Below, one piece after another: positions 32,594-41,305 of a stretch of DNA of 64,000 bases. How positions within the stretch are numbered: the first letter of the stretch is position 1; each line of letters opens with the position of its first letter. The stretch lies in contig NZ_JBHUOP010000004.1 of NCBI RefSeq assembly GCF_042683685.1, positions 310,001 through 374,000 on the forward strand. Reading direction: 5' to 3'. Below the pieces are notes generated by a model that saw only the letters and a list, made by a program, of their open reading frames with translations, did not search any database and had not been told where the DNA came from. Source of the stretch: Timonella corticicola (GTDB lineage: Bacteria; Actinomycetota; Actinomycetes; Actinomycetales; Cellulomonadaceae). The position numbers and the translations under genes were made by a program.

Positions 32594-35299
32594 TTAGTTG
32601 CGTGGTGTTTTCACTGGTGGTTCACCGAGTTCGTACGAGGTGGCGCTGATACCGCCCTGCACTTGGGTGTCCGCGTCTGCGGCGGCTTCGACCAGTTCCA
32701 CCGAGCCTGTTGCTCGGCCCGCTGCGACGATGTCCGTCATCGAGTGACGCACCGCCTCAAGGGACCCTGCAGGAACCGCAAGTGTGGCCGCCAAGATGGG
32801 GGTCTTCATGGAGACCTTGTTCTCGGACTTGATCTTGCGGAGCACGGCGAGCGCGTTTCCTGCTGCTGCCAGGTCTGCGGGGTTCGCGTTTCCTGCGGCG
32901 GTGCGTAGAACCTCAGCGGTTGGCCATGGAGCGTTGTGGATTGAACCTTCGCGCCACCAAGACCAGACTTCCTCGGTCGCGAAGGGGAGAACAGGTGCGA
33001 ACAGGCGCAGCAGCGTGTCCAAAGCAATCGCCAGCGTGGTGCGAGCCGAGACAGCCGCTTCGCTTGGCACCGAAGCACCATCTGCGTAGGCACGGTCCTT
33101 GACCAGTTCGAGGTAGTCGTCGCAGAACGTCCAGAAGAACGATTCGGTGAGTTCGAGTGCACGGGTGTGGTCGTAGGCTTCGAGCGAGGCCGTCGCCTTC
33201 TCAACCACATCTGCCAATCCGGCAAGCAGTGCCTTGTCGAGTTCTTCGGTGACGAGAGCCGGGTCCAACACAATCTCGGACTCTGCACCGAACGACAGCG
33301 CGAACTTCGAGGCGTTGAGGATCTTGATCGCGAGGCGGCGACCGATCTTCATCTGGCCAACCTCGAATGCAGCGTCAGTTCCCAAACGTGCCGAAGCAGC
33401 CCAGTAACGTACCGCGTCGGAGCCGTGCTCTTCGAGCAGACCCATTGGGGTAACAACGTTGCCCTTGGACTTCGACATCTTCTTGCGGTCTGGGTCTAGG
33501 ATCCAACCGGAGATGGCGGCGTGCTTCCATGGCAGCGAGTCGTGCTCGAGGTGGGAGCGCACCACGGTTGAGAACAGCCAGGTGCGGATGATGTCTTGAC
33601 CCTGTGGGCGCAAGTCCATGGGGAACACGCGCTCGAACAGGTCGGGGTTGGACAGCCAGCCACCGGCGATCTGCGGGGTCAGGGACGAGGTCGCCCACGT
33701 GTCCATGATGTCCGGGTCACCGATGAAGCCGCCTGCAACGCCGCGCTGGTCAGCGGTGTAACCGGCAGGAACGTCGGAGGACGGGTCAATCGGCAGGCTG
33801 TCCTCGGAAGGAACGATCGGGTTCGACCACTGTGGTTCGCCCTCTGCGTCTACTGGGTACCACACAGGGAACGGCACACCGAAGAAGCGCTGGCGGGAGA
33901 TCAGCCAGTCACCGTTGAGTCCGCCAACCCAGTTGGAGTAGCGAACCTTCATGAAGTCAGGGTTGAAGTCGAGTTCCTCACCACGGCCCAGAAGTTCGGC
34001 ACGCAGTGGGCGCGCGTCCCAGTCGCGGCCACCATTGCGGATGTACCACTGGCGGGAGGTCACGATCTCGAGTGGCTTGTCGCCCTTTTCGAAGAAGTTG
34101 GCCTTACGCTGCGTGGCAACCGGTTCACCGTCCAAGTCCCCGGCTTCGCGCAGGGCGTCAACGACAGCCGTGCGCGCGGAGAACGTGGTCTTGTTCGCGA
34201 TGTCCTCGAACAGCGCGCGGCCAGCGGAATCAGTGATCCAGTCCGGGGTTTCGGCGATGATACGGCCGTCACGGCGGATGATCGAGCGGGTTGGCAACTG
34301 CAGCTCACGCCACCACTGAACGTCGGTGAGATCACCGAATGTACAGCACATGGCGATACCCGCACCCTTGTCCTTTTCAGCGGCAGTGTGTGCCAGAACC
34401 GGAACCTCGACGTTGAACAGCGGCGAGGTGACGGTCGTGCCGAACAGGTGCTGGTAGCGCTCGTCATCTGGGTGGGCGATCAGAGCAACACAGGCTGCGA
34501 GAAGCTCGGGACGAGTCGTCTCGATCTGCACTGGCGTGCCATCGGCCTGATGGAAGTTGACCTTGTGGAAGTGGCCCGGGTAGTCGCGTGCCTCAAGTTC
34601 AGCCTGGGCAACGGCGGTCTGGAAGGTAACGTCCCATAGGCCTGGAGCCTCGGCTTGGTAGGCCTCGCCGCGTGCAAGGTTGCGCAGGAACGCGGTCTGG
34701 GCCACGGCCTGAGCGTCTTGGCCGATGGTCTGGTAGGTGCGGGACCAGTCAACGGACAGGCCAAGGTGACGCCACAGCGCCTCAAACTGCTTCTCATCTT
34801 CACCGGTGAGGCGTTCGCACAGTTCTACGAAGTTCTTACGGGAGATCGGCTGCTGGTCGGCTGCCTTGACGGACTTGCCTTCAGCGCCCTGCAGTGGCGG
34901 CTCGTAGCCTTCGACGTAGGGCAGCGACGTGTCGCAGCGGACGCCGTAGTAGTTTTGCACGCGGCGCTCGGTGGGCAGGCCGTTGTCGTCCCAACCCATG
35001 GGGTAGAAGACTTGCTTGCCCTGCATGCGCTTGTAGCGTGCGACAACGTCGGTGTGGGTGTACGAGAACACGTGTCCTACGTGCAACGATCCCGAGACGG
35101 TCGGTGGAGGGGTATCGATCGAGTAGACCTGCTCGCGGGTCGCGTTCGTATCGAATGCGTAGGTCTTGTTCTCGTCCCACGCGGTGTTCCATGTTGCTTC
35201 GATGCCGTCCACGCTCACGCGGTCCGGTACTGCGCGCACGGTGGCGCGAACCGGGGTTGCGGAGGTTTGCGGGGAAGCCGTTTCGTCAAAGGCACTCAT
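32594..35299 (-). CDS. valS: Valyl-tRNA synthetase, archaeal-like form
   Basis: The 901-residue class I synthetase charges tRNA-Val. The HIGH-type motif is HVGH at 73-76 and the second signature is KMSKS. The editing domain lies between. The sequence after the editing domain, DTWATSSLTPQIAGGW, is the form found in archaeal and rickettsial ValRS rather than the usual bacterial one, and the C-terminal coiled coil of standard bacterial ValRS is absent (the chain ends LGEPPVKTPRN). I recall NCBI naming this group alt_ValS. GGGAGA precedes the ATG at a slightly long spacing. Confidence 0.95.
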   Translation of the reverse strand: MSAFDETASPQTSATPVRATVRAVPDRVSVDGIEATWNTAWDENKTYAFDTNATREQVYSIDTPPPTVSGSLHVGHVFSYTHTDVVARYKRMQGKQVFYPMGWDDNGLPTERRVQNYYGVRCDTSLPYVEGYEPPLQGAEGKSVKAADQQPISRKNFVELCERLTGEDEKQFEALWRHLGLSVDWSRTYQTIGQDAQAVAQTAFLRNLARGEAYQAEAPGLWDVTFQTAVAQAELEARDYPGHFHKVNFHQADGTPVQIETTRPELLAACVALIAHPDDERYQHLFGTTVTSPLFNVEVPVLAHTAAEKDKGAGIAMCCTFGDLTDVQWWRELQLPTRSIIRRDGRIIAETPDWITDSAGRALFEDIANKTTFSARTAVVDALREAGDLDGEPVATQRKANFFEKGDKPLEIVTSRQWYIRNGGRDWDARPLRAELLGRGEELDFNPDFMKVRYSNWVGGLNGDWLISRQRFFGVPFPVWYPVDAEGEPQWSNPIVPSEDSLPIDPSSDVPAGYTADQRGVAGGFIGDPDIMDTWATSSLTPQIAGGWLSNPDLFERVFPMDLRPQGQDIIRTWLFSTVVRSHLEHDSLPWKHAAISGWILDPDRKKMSKSKGNVVTPMGLLEEHGSDAVRYWAASARLGTDAAFEVGQMKIGRRLAIKILNASKFALSFGAESEIVLDPALVTEELDKALLAGLADVVEKATASLEAYDHTRALELTESFFWTFCDDYLELVKDRAYADGASVPSEAAVSARTTLAIALDTLLRLFAPVLPFATEEVWSWWREGSIHNAPWPTAEVLRTAAGNANPADLAAAGNALAVLRKIKSENKVSMKTPILAATLAVPAGSLEAVRHSMTDIVAAGRATGSVELVEAAADADTQVQGGISATSYELGEPPVKTPRN

Positions 35300-35369
35300 G
35301 GTTCACTATTCTCCCATAAATGCCGCTCTGCTTTGGGTGACTAGTCGGTATGTGGCACTGTGATTCCGG

Positions 35370-35435
35370 CTTATACATTGGCGACGAGCCCGCACCTTCC
35401 AGCCCCACCCCACCTTCGCGGTGGTGCGGGTCGGT
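35370..35435. repeat. Decayed family B element
   Basis: It begins TATACATTGGCGACGAGCC, like 53245-53264, and contains a partial CCCGCACC/GGTGCGGG stem. It lies in the divergent valS/cofE promoter region. Confidence 0.5.
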
Positions 35436-35460
35436 TGGAGATATGCGAGACAATGTGGGC

Positions 35461-36219
35461 ATGGAACTTCGCGTATGGGCGCCAGACACAATCGGTGAGA
35501 TCACACATGGCACTGACCTCGGCGAACTGATCGTCACGCATCTGCCCGACCTCGCCGACGGGGACATTGTGTGCGTCACCTCCAAAATTGTGTCCAAGGC
35601 CGAAGGACAGATACTCACCGCAACCGACCGCGAAGACGCGATCACCAGTGAAACCGTCCGACTCGTCGCCAAGCGAACCCGGCCGGACGGGCCACCGCTG
35701 CGAATCGTCGAAAATCATCTCGGGCTCGTCATGGCCGCCGCTGGCGTGGACGCCAGCAACACCGCCGATGGAACGATCCTGTTACTTCCACGCGATCCCG
35801 ATGCGTCGGCCGTGCGAATGCGCGCCGCAGTGCGCAAGCGGTGCGGGGTGAACGTCGGCGTGGTCATCTCCGACACCGCGGGCCGCCCGTGGCGGGCAGG
35901 GCTGACCGAAATCGCCATCGGCTGCGCAGGCCTCACCCCGCTTGAAGACTTCCGTGGCGCGAGCGACACGGCCGGACGCGAACTGTCCGTGTCCGTGACC
36001 GCAGTCGCGGACGAACTGGTCAACGCCGCCGAACTCGCCAAGGGCAAGCTGGGTGGACGGCCGCTCGCTGTGGTGCGTGGGCGTGGTGACCTAGTGCTTC
36101 CCATTGGCGACGATGGGGCCGGGGCGCGCTCGCTCGTGCGGCTCGGGGAATCGGACCTGTTCTCGATGGGCACAGCCGAAGCAATCGAGTACGGGCGGTC
36201 CCTTGCCTCCCCTCGCTGA
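35461..36219 (+). CDS. cofE: Coenzyme F420-0:L-glutamate ligase (CofE)
   Basis: CofE adds glutamates to F420-0 using GTP. The roughly 252-residue protein begins MELRVWAPDTIGEI and has DGDIVCVTSKIVSKAEG, the VISDTAGRPWRAGLTEIAIG signature and the LAVVRGRGDLV tail. It lacks the C-terminal FMN domain of mycobacterial FbiB, so it is a single-domain CofE. The frame is open upstream; I chose the ATG at 35461 on family length, though an ATG at 35443 is possible and the ribosome site is weak. An F420-dependent oxidoreductase occurs at 16936, and a siderophore/F420-0-type transporter lies 0.8 kb downstream. Confidence 0.92.
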   Translation: MELRVWAPDTIGEITHGTDLGELIVTHLPDLADGDIVCVTSKIVSKAEGQILTATDREDAITSETVRLVAKRTRPDGPPLRIVENHLGLVMAAAGVDASNTADGTILLLPRDPDASAVRMRAAVRKRCGVNVGVVISDTAGRPWRAGLTEIAIGCAGLTPLEDFRGASDTAGRELSVSVTAVADELVNAAELAKGKLGGRPLAVVRGRGDLVLPIGDDGAGARSLVRLGESDLFSMGTAEAIEYGRSLASPR

Positions 36220-36349
36220 GCGTCCCCTCTCGCATGACTATCGAGTGCGCGATTGTGCGAGCGCGTAAGGGGCCAGGCAGGCCTCGCTCATCAGAGCCTA
36301 AAGACCAGGTAGGATGCTGTAAAGTTCGCTTCCAGATCAGGGATCACAC

Positions 36350-36922
36350 GTGCCGCAGCAGAGTACCCGTCAACCGCTCTACATTGCCATGACTTTGGCT
36401 GTCGGAGCGATCGCCTACTTCATCAACGGGCTCACCCAAGCAATGACAAAGATCCCTATCGTACTCGGGGTGGGAGACTACCTCGAAGGAGAGGTAGGAC
36501 GACTCGCTCCCACACAAGCGGTCTACTACTCTGAAACGCTAGTCGGTATTGAACGCATCGCGAATAATCACACGACTTCGGCGCTCGCGGTCCTGTTGAT
36601 CGCGGCGGCGATTGCCTGCGCCCCACAGATCCGACGTGCGATTAACCTCGAAGTGCCTCGGAGTCGAGGGCAAATGACCGCGATGTTTCTGATCCTTGCC
36701 GCTATCGTGCCTTCGAGCGTCGCCCACTCGCTCAACACCTGGATACTGGAGCGACAGGGAGTGGAACTGGGAGAGCGTTACGTTAGGCCTTCGGACTTCC
36801 TTGAACTCGTTGGGCTGCTCCTATTCGTAGGCATTGCTCTCTTGATCTATGTATCCCGGCGAGTCAAAGCAGCGCAGTATGCCGCGTATATGCAGCAGAA
36901 CCATAGTGCCCCTCCGGTTTAG
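36350..36922 (+). CDS. Membrane protein of unknown function next to cofE
   Basis: The 190-residue protein starts with GTG at 36350 and has about three membrane helices: near residues 12-30, 75-92 and 107-125, with a further hydrophobic stretch at 153-170. I do not recognise the family. Its base composition seems AT-richer than cofE. It is co-oriented with cofE (130-bp gap) and convergent with the ABC transporter. A link to F420 is only positional. Confidence 0.7.
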   Translation: MPQQSTRQPLYIAMTLAVGAIAYFINGLTQAMTKIPIVLGVGDYLEGEVGRLAPTQAVYYSETLVGIERIANNHTTSALAVLLIAAAIACAPQIRRAINLEVPRSRGQMTAMFLILAAIVPSSVAHSLNTWILERQGVELGERYVRPSDFLELVGLLLFVGIALLIYVSRRVKAAQYAAYMQQNHSAPPV

Positions 36923-36942
36923 CAGTTATCTGATGTCATTGT

Positions 36943-37001
36943 GAGCCAAAAACTGTTGTAACTAACCATAAAAGATGGCTAGTTGCAACAGTTTTTGGCT
37001 C
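36943..37001. repeat. Long intergenic inverted repeat (26-bp arms)
   Basis: Arms 36943-36968 and 36976-37001 pair with two transition mismatches around a 7-nt loop, between convergent genes. Confidence 0.88.
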
Positions 37002-37042
37002 GGTAGCAGTTTCCGGTCCGCCCGGGGTCGAGGAATCTGGGG

Positions 37043-37894
37043 TTAGCCGAACACGATCAGTGGGCTACCCGTGCGCGGATTGGTCATGACCGTTGAATCG
37101 ACGCCATAGACCTTGCGGATTAGCGCCTCGGTCAGAACCTCAGACGGTGGTCCAGAGGTGACAAACTTGGCGCGGTCCATCACGATCAGCTCGTGCGCGA
37201 ACGTGGCCGCGAGGTTCAGATCATGCAAAGCGGTCAAGACCGTCTTCCCAGCAGCGGCCAATTCGCGGAGCAAAGCGAGCGTGGAAAGTTGCGCGGCAAC
37301 GTCAAGGTGATTGGTCGGTTCATCGACTATCAAAATGTCTGTCTGCTGCGCCAACGCCTTTGCGATCAACACGCGCTGACGTTCACCACCCGACAAGGTC
37401 CCAAACTCTCGATCCTTAAGCGCTGTCATCCCCACGAGTTCCAGGCATTCGACCGCAACCTCGACATCTAGCGTTCGCGGGCTGGAAAGCACTGACCGAT
37501 GCGGAATGCGCCCAAGCAGCACGACATCAAATACAGTCAAAGCTCGGTCGGCGGATGCGCTCTGTTCCACGTAGGCGAGGGTCTTGGCCTTTGTTCGTGG
37601 CCGCTCAGCCAGCCAGTCGGTCCCTGCAACCTCCACCGTGCCTGCATCAGGTTGCTGAACTCCTGCCAAGATACGCAGCAGTGAGGATTTGCCTGACCCG
37701 TTGGGGCCGATCAGCGCAGTGACCTTACCGTGAGCGATATTCTCGCTTAGTCGCGTCAAGATTTGTGTCGACCCGACTCCCCATGACACGTCCTCGAATG
37801 AAAACGCTGGTGCATGATCCGCACTCAACTCAGCCGAAACGGCGGGGGAGGTGGGCTGGGTGGCGGCAGGATCGTCGTCAATGGAAAAACTCAC
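37043..37894 (-). CDS. ABC transporter ATPase, FecE type (siderophore or F420-0)
   Basis: The 283-residue ATPase has Walker A GPNGSGKSSL, signature LSGGERQRVLIAKAL, Walker B ILIVDEPTNHLD and HDLNLAA, the FecE/FhuC/BtuD pattern. I set the start at the GTG at 37894, which overlaps the permease stop by 4 bp and follows AGAGGGG. It is the third gene of a binding-protein/permease/ATPase operon. Sequence alone cannot separate siderophore from F420-0 uptake; closeness to cofE favours the latter. Confidence 0.93.
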   Translation of the reverse strand: MSFSIDDDPAATQPTSPAVSAELSADHAPAFSFEDVSWGVGSTQILTRLSENIAHGKVTALIGPNGSGKSSLLRILAGVQQPDAGTVEVAGTDWLAERPRTKAKTLAYVEQSASADRALTVFDVVLLGRIPHRSVLSSPRTLDVEVAVECLELVGMTALKDREFGTLSGGERQRVLIAKALAQQTDILIVDEPTNHLDVAAQLSTLALLRELAAAGKTVLTALHDLNLAATFAHELIVMDRAKFVTSGPPSEVLTEALIRKVYGVDSTVMTNPRTGSPLIVFG

Positions 37895-38913
37895 GAACTG
37901 ACCCCTCTCGAACGCCACAAGACAAACGCAAACACGGGCGCGCCGACAATCGCGGTCACAATGCCGACTGGCAGCTCGCGCGGTTCGAACACGGTTCGAG
38001 CGAGCGTATCCGCCCAGATCAGGAATACCGCACCCACCAGTGCGGATGCAGGCAGCAGGAAGCGGTGGCCGGACCCGGCGATTAAACGGACCACGTGCGG
38101 GACAATCAGACCGACAAACCCAATTGAACCGGACACAGACACCATCGCGCCCGTCAGCAGCGCGACCGCCAGAAGCAAACCCCAGCGCCAGCGCGAGGCA
38201 TTGATACCAAGGGACCGGGCAGAATCGTCGCCAAACGTGAACGCGTCAAGCACATTGCCGGTGGCCGCGAGCGGCACGCCCAACACCACCAGCGCTACCC
38301 CCGCGATGGCAACCGACTGCCACGTCGCGGAACCCACCGACCCCATGAGCCAGGCGAGAACCTCACGGTAGGAATCGCCCGAAGCCGACCAGAAAATGAT
38401 GAAACTCGTCACCGCCGCACACAGTTGACTGACCGCAAGACCAGCCAAAACAGTGCGAGTGGGCGTGAGTTGTCCCAACGACCCCGCCAAGGTAAGCGAT
38501 GCCGCCAGCGCCGCGACCGCACCTACGAATGCAGCCACCGGGAGCAGCACGCCTACTCCCAGCAACAACACGAGCACCGCGCCCAATGACGCACCCGAAG
38601 ACAGCCCGAGGAGATACGGATCGGCCAGCGGATTGCGGGTAAGCGACTGCATGATCGCGCCGCTGACCGCGAGGCCAGCACCCACGCATGCCGCCGTCAA
38701 TACCCGGGGGAGTCGCAACTCCCACACCATCGCATCGCGCAGTATCGACAGTGGTTCGAGACCGAGCAACTGGCCGAAGCCGAGGTGATGCGTAATAGAC
38801 GCAAACACCTCGGCAGGACTCAGCGCGGCAGGTCCGATCGCGACGGCAACGGCGACCGACACGGCCAACGCCGTGACCAGCGCGATGAGAATGAGCGGGC
38901 GGGTTAGTTTCAT
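37891..38913 (-). CDS. FecCD-type ABC permease
   Basis: The 340-residue permease has about ten membrane helices. Family marks are RLPRVLTAACVGAGLAVSGAIMQSLTRNPLADPYLLG near the N-terminus and GFVGLIVPHVVRLIAGSGHR toward the C-terminus. It would act as a homodimer. It begins directly after the binding-protein stop and overlaps the ATPase start. The family imports iron-siderophores, haem, cobalamin and, as proposed for one actinobacterial clade, F420-0. Confidence 0.94.
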   Translation of the reverse strand: MKLTRPLILIALVTALAVSVAVAVAIGPAALSPAEVFASITHHLGFGQLLGLEPLSILRDAMVWELRLPRVLTAACVGAGLAVSGAIMQSLTRNPLADPYLLGLSSGASLGAVLVLLLGVGVLLPVAAFVGAVAALAASLTLAGSLGQLTPTRTVLAGLAVSQLCAAVTSFIIFWSASGDSYREVLAWLMGSVGSATWQSVAIAGVALVVLGVPLAATGNVLDAFTFGDDSARSLGINASRWRWGLLLAVALLTGAMVSVSGSIGFVGLIVPHVVRLIAGSGHRFLLPASALVGAVFLIWADTLARTVFEPRELPVGIVTAIVGAPVFAFVLWRSRGVSS

Positions 38914-39987
38914 TTACTCGAAGGACAGGTCAGCCAATTGTGCGGACAGATCAGTAGCCGCGGACACAGAACGGACGCCCGCCTCGGTCGCGGGGAACGG
39001 AACCACGAGATAGCGCTCGTTCTGCACTGCAGTCAGCTTGGCGGTCGCCGGGTTGCCCTCAAGTACGCCGATCTTCTTCTCGGTCGTGCCCCACGCGGAA
39101 TCAACCAGCACGATCACATCCGGGTCGGCCTCAATGACCTTCTCCCACGATATCGAACCCCATGTGTCCTCGATGTCTGCCGCGATGTTGGTGAGTCCGA
39201 TCGTGTCCATCGTCAACTGGGCAGAACCCTTGCCACCGCCCACAAACGGCGTATCCGAACCGGAGGAGTACCAGAGCGCGGTCAGGCCACGCTCATCTTT
39301 GGTGACCTGTTCGAGTTCTGCCTTCTGATTCTCGACGAGTTGGCTGGCTTCTGCTTGACGGTCGAATACCTGCCCCATCAGTTCGATTTCGTTGAACACA
39401 TCCTCATAGGTGAGCGGGTCTGGCTGATAGCCCGGTTCCTTGCATGCGCTTGGGGCGACAAGAGTGTTGACTCCGAGGCTCTCAAAGGTGTCGCGTTCAC
39501 CCATTCCGTCAGCGGAAAGGTTAGACTCCCAACCCACATAGATGAGATCTGGTTCAAGTTCGAGGAGAGTTTCGGTGCCAGAGAGCTTGTCCGAGAGTGG
39601 TGTTTCGATTGCTTCGTTGCCTTGCGCTGGGGCTTCGAGCCATTCCGGTAGCGGGCCGTCCTGGTAGGTCGTGCCGATGATGCGGTCACCCACGCCAAGC
39701 GCCAGCATCATTTCCATGGTCGAGGACTTGGCGGTGACAACCTTTTGAGGTGCTCCCGCGAACGTGGTTTCAGTGCCGCAGGTGTCAATGGTGAGGGGAT
39801 AGGTTGTCTCGAGTGCGTCATCGGTCGGTGACGCAGAGGTATCCGGTGATGTGACCTCAGCAGAAGTGTTGTTTTCTTGTTCCGGGGTCTGTGAAGAGGG
39901 AGAACATCCGGTCAACACGAGCAGTGAGGCGGACAGGGCGGAGGTTGCCAATACGAACTTGCGGTTGGCGAAAGTCGAACGTGACAT
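38914..39987 (-). CDS. Substrate-binding lipoprotein of FecCD-type transporter (candidate F420-0 binder)
   Basis: The 357-residue protein has a lipoprotein signal with lipobox LTGC (Cys28), a Ser/Thr/Asp-rich linker, then a FecB/BtuF-type fold: KVVTAKSSTMEMMLALGVGD, LELEPDLIYVGWESNLS, and VIEADPDVIVLVDSAWG. Iron binders of this family usually have different pocket motifs, and the genomic link to cofE matches a clade described as F420-0 transporters (TIGR03868, from memory). No Fur box or riboswitch was recognised upstream. Ligand identity is open: F420-0, a siderophore or a corrinoid. Confidence 0.9.
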   Translation of the reverse strand: MSRSTFANRKFVLATSALSASLLVLTGCSPSSQTPEQENNTSAEVTSPDTSASPTDDALETTYPLTIDTCGTETTFAGAPQKVVTAKSSTMEMMLALGVGDRIIGTTYQDGPLPEWLEAPAQGNEAIETPLSDKLSGTETLLELEPDLIYVGWESNLSADGMGERDTFESLGVNTLVAPSACKEPGYQPDPLTYEDVFNEIELMGQVFDRQAEASQLVENQKAELEQVTKDERGLTALWYSSGSDTPFVGGGKGSAQLTMDTIGLTNIAADIEDTWGSISWEKVIEADPDVIVLVDSAWGTTEKKIGVLEGNPATAKLTAVQNERYLVVPFPATEAGVRSVSAATDLSAQLADLSFE

Positions 39988-40321
39988 GAGGAAGTGAACC
40001 TAGCTGCGGGATGAACCGCATAACCAACCCGTGCAATTCGTGGTGCAATGTGCGGCACGACTGGCAGTGCAGTAACCAGTACAACCGGCGAAGGAAATCC
40101 ACGCGCAGCAACGTTGCAGGATTGTATGTTCGGATAGATAGCGCCGACCCGTGTGCGCTGATCAACAGACTAAATCGAGCCTGTATACACGCGACCAAAG
40201 CCAGCCGCGAGATCCGATATGAGTCTACACCTGCGGTGTTTCAAGCATGTGACACGTGGGCTTGGGCTGCTCTTGTTCAATGCCTGACAACCGAAGTGTG
40301 GTTGTGCTACAGAGTATTCCG

Positions 40322-40392
40322 ACGGGGTGGGGATTTACACTCCAAACTGTGTAGAAAGTATCCATACTTCGTGGAGTAAACCCCCACCCCGT
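40322..40392 (-). repeat. Long hairpin after proC
   Basis: ACGGGGTGGGG (40322-40332) pairs with CCCCACCCCGT (40382-40392). Inner TTTA and CTCC pairs extend the stem with a mismatch and bulge, and the loop can fold again. It begins 7 bp past the proC stop. The rest of 39988-40321 shows no gene. Confidence 0.8.
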
Positions 40393-40399
40393 TCAAGGT

Positions 40400-41212
40400 T
40401 TAGGAAGAGAGTTCTTGGTCGCGTGCGATCGTTGCCTTGACCGCGTCGGCCACGTTACTCAGGAACGCGTTCGACTCGAGCGACATCAGCCCAGCAACGG
40501 TTGTTCCGCCGGGGGAGCAGACCTGGTCGATGAGGTTCCACGGCGATTCGTCAGACTCCTTAACCAGAGCAGCCGAACCGAGCACCGCCTGAGCAGCGAT
40601 CTTGGTGGCTGTTGCCTTGGGCATACCGGCCGCGACGGCTCCACGAGCCAGCGCGTCGATAAACAAGAACGCCCAAGCCGGGGACGAACCCGCGATTGCC
40701 GTAAACGCCGAGAACTGGGATTCGGGGACCTCGACAACCTCACCGATGGACTCAAACACCCGGCGCACGGCGGTGTGGTCCTCATCCGTGGCAAGCTTGT
40801 TAGCGCAAATCCCCGACATACCCTGGCCAATCCGCGAGTTCACGTTCGGCATGACACGAGCGATACGCTGCTCCGACCCAACCAACTCGGCAAGATTATC
40901 CAGCGAAAGCCCCGCAGCAATCGACACGATGAACGGCTTCTTCTCGGCAAGAGTCTCACGAATCTCCGCCGCGACAACGCCAAGCACCTGGGGTTTAACC
41001 GCGAGAATGAGAACATCAGCCGCCGCAGCCACCTCAACGTTGGTGTCGAGCGCACGCGTACCGGTTGCCTGAGCGAACGCGTCACGCTCAGCCTTCGACC
41101 GCGACGAAAACACGATGTCCGACGCCGCAACCACACCACCATCAATAAGGCCGTGCACGATCGCACCGCCCATGTTACCCACGCCGATGAACCCGTAAAC
41201 TGCCACTGTCAT
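40400..41212 (-). CDS. proC: Pyrroline-5-carboxylate reductase
   Basis: ProC makes proline from pyrroline-5-carboxylate with NAD(P)H. The 270-residue protein has the Rossmann motif GVGNMGGAI (about residues 11-19), LILAVKPQVLGVVAAEI, RVMPNVNSRIGQGM and the C-terminal signature SPGGTTVAGLMSLE, with full family length. It stands alone, ending in a long hairpin, with the Nudix/helicase pair upstream on the same strand. Confidence 0.96.
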   Translation of the reverse strand: MTVAVYGFIGVGNMGGAIVHGLIDGGVVAASDIVFSSRSKAERDAFAQATGTRALDTNVEVAAAADVLILAVKPQVLGVVAAEIRETLAEKKPFIVSIAAGLSLDNLAELVGSEQRIARVMPNVNSRIGQGMSGICANKLATDEDHTAVRRVFESIGEVVEVPESQFSAFTAIAGSSPAWAFLFIDALARGAVAAGMPKATATKIAAQAVLGSAALVKESDESPWNLIDQVCSPGGTTVAGLMSLESNAFLSNVADAVKATIARDQELSS

Positions 41213-41305
41213 TCCCCTTCAAGTGCGAAAAGTTTGCTCCCATCAACTTACATCGTTCGCCGCGCGAGTGCCCTGCGCGTCTGGCGTTGCGCTCGCGTGG
41301 TGTGG

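Noticed and set aside
33596..34639. Long open frame antisense to valS
   Set aside because: valS carries full synthetase motifs on the other strand; the frame is a codon-bias shadow.
39988..40321. Cobalamin riboswitch upstream of the FecCD-type operon
   Set aside because: No B12-box core or the conserved pairing elements were found in the leader.
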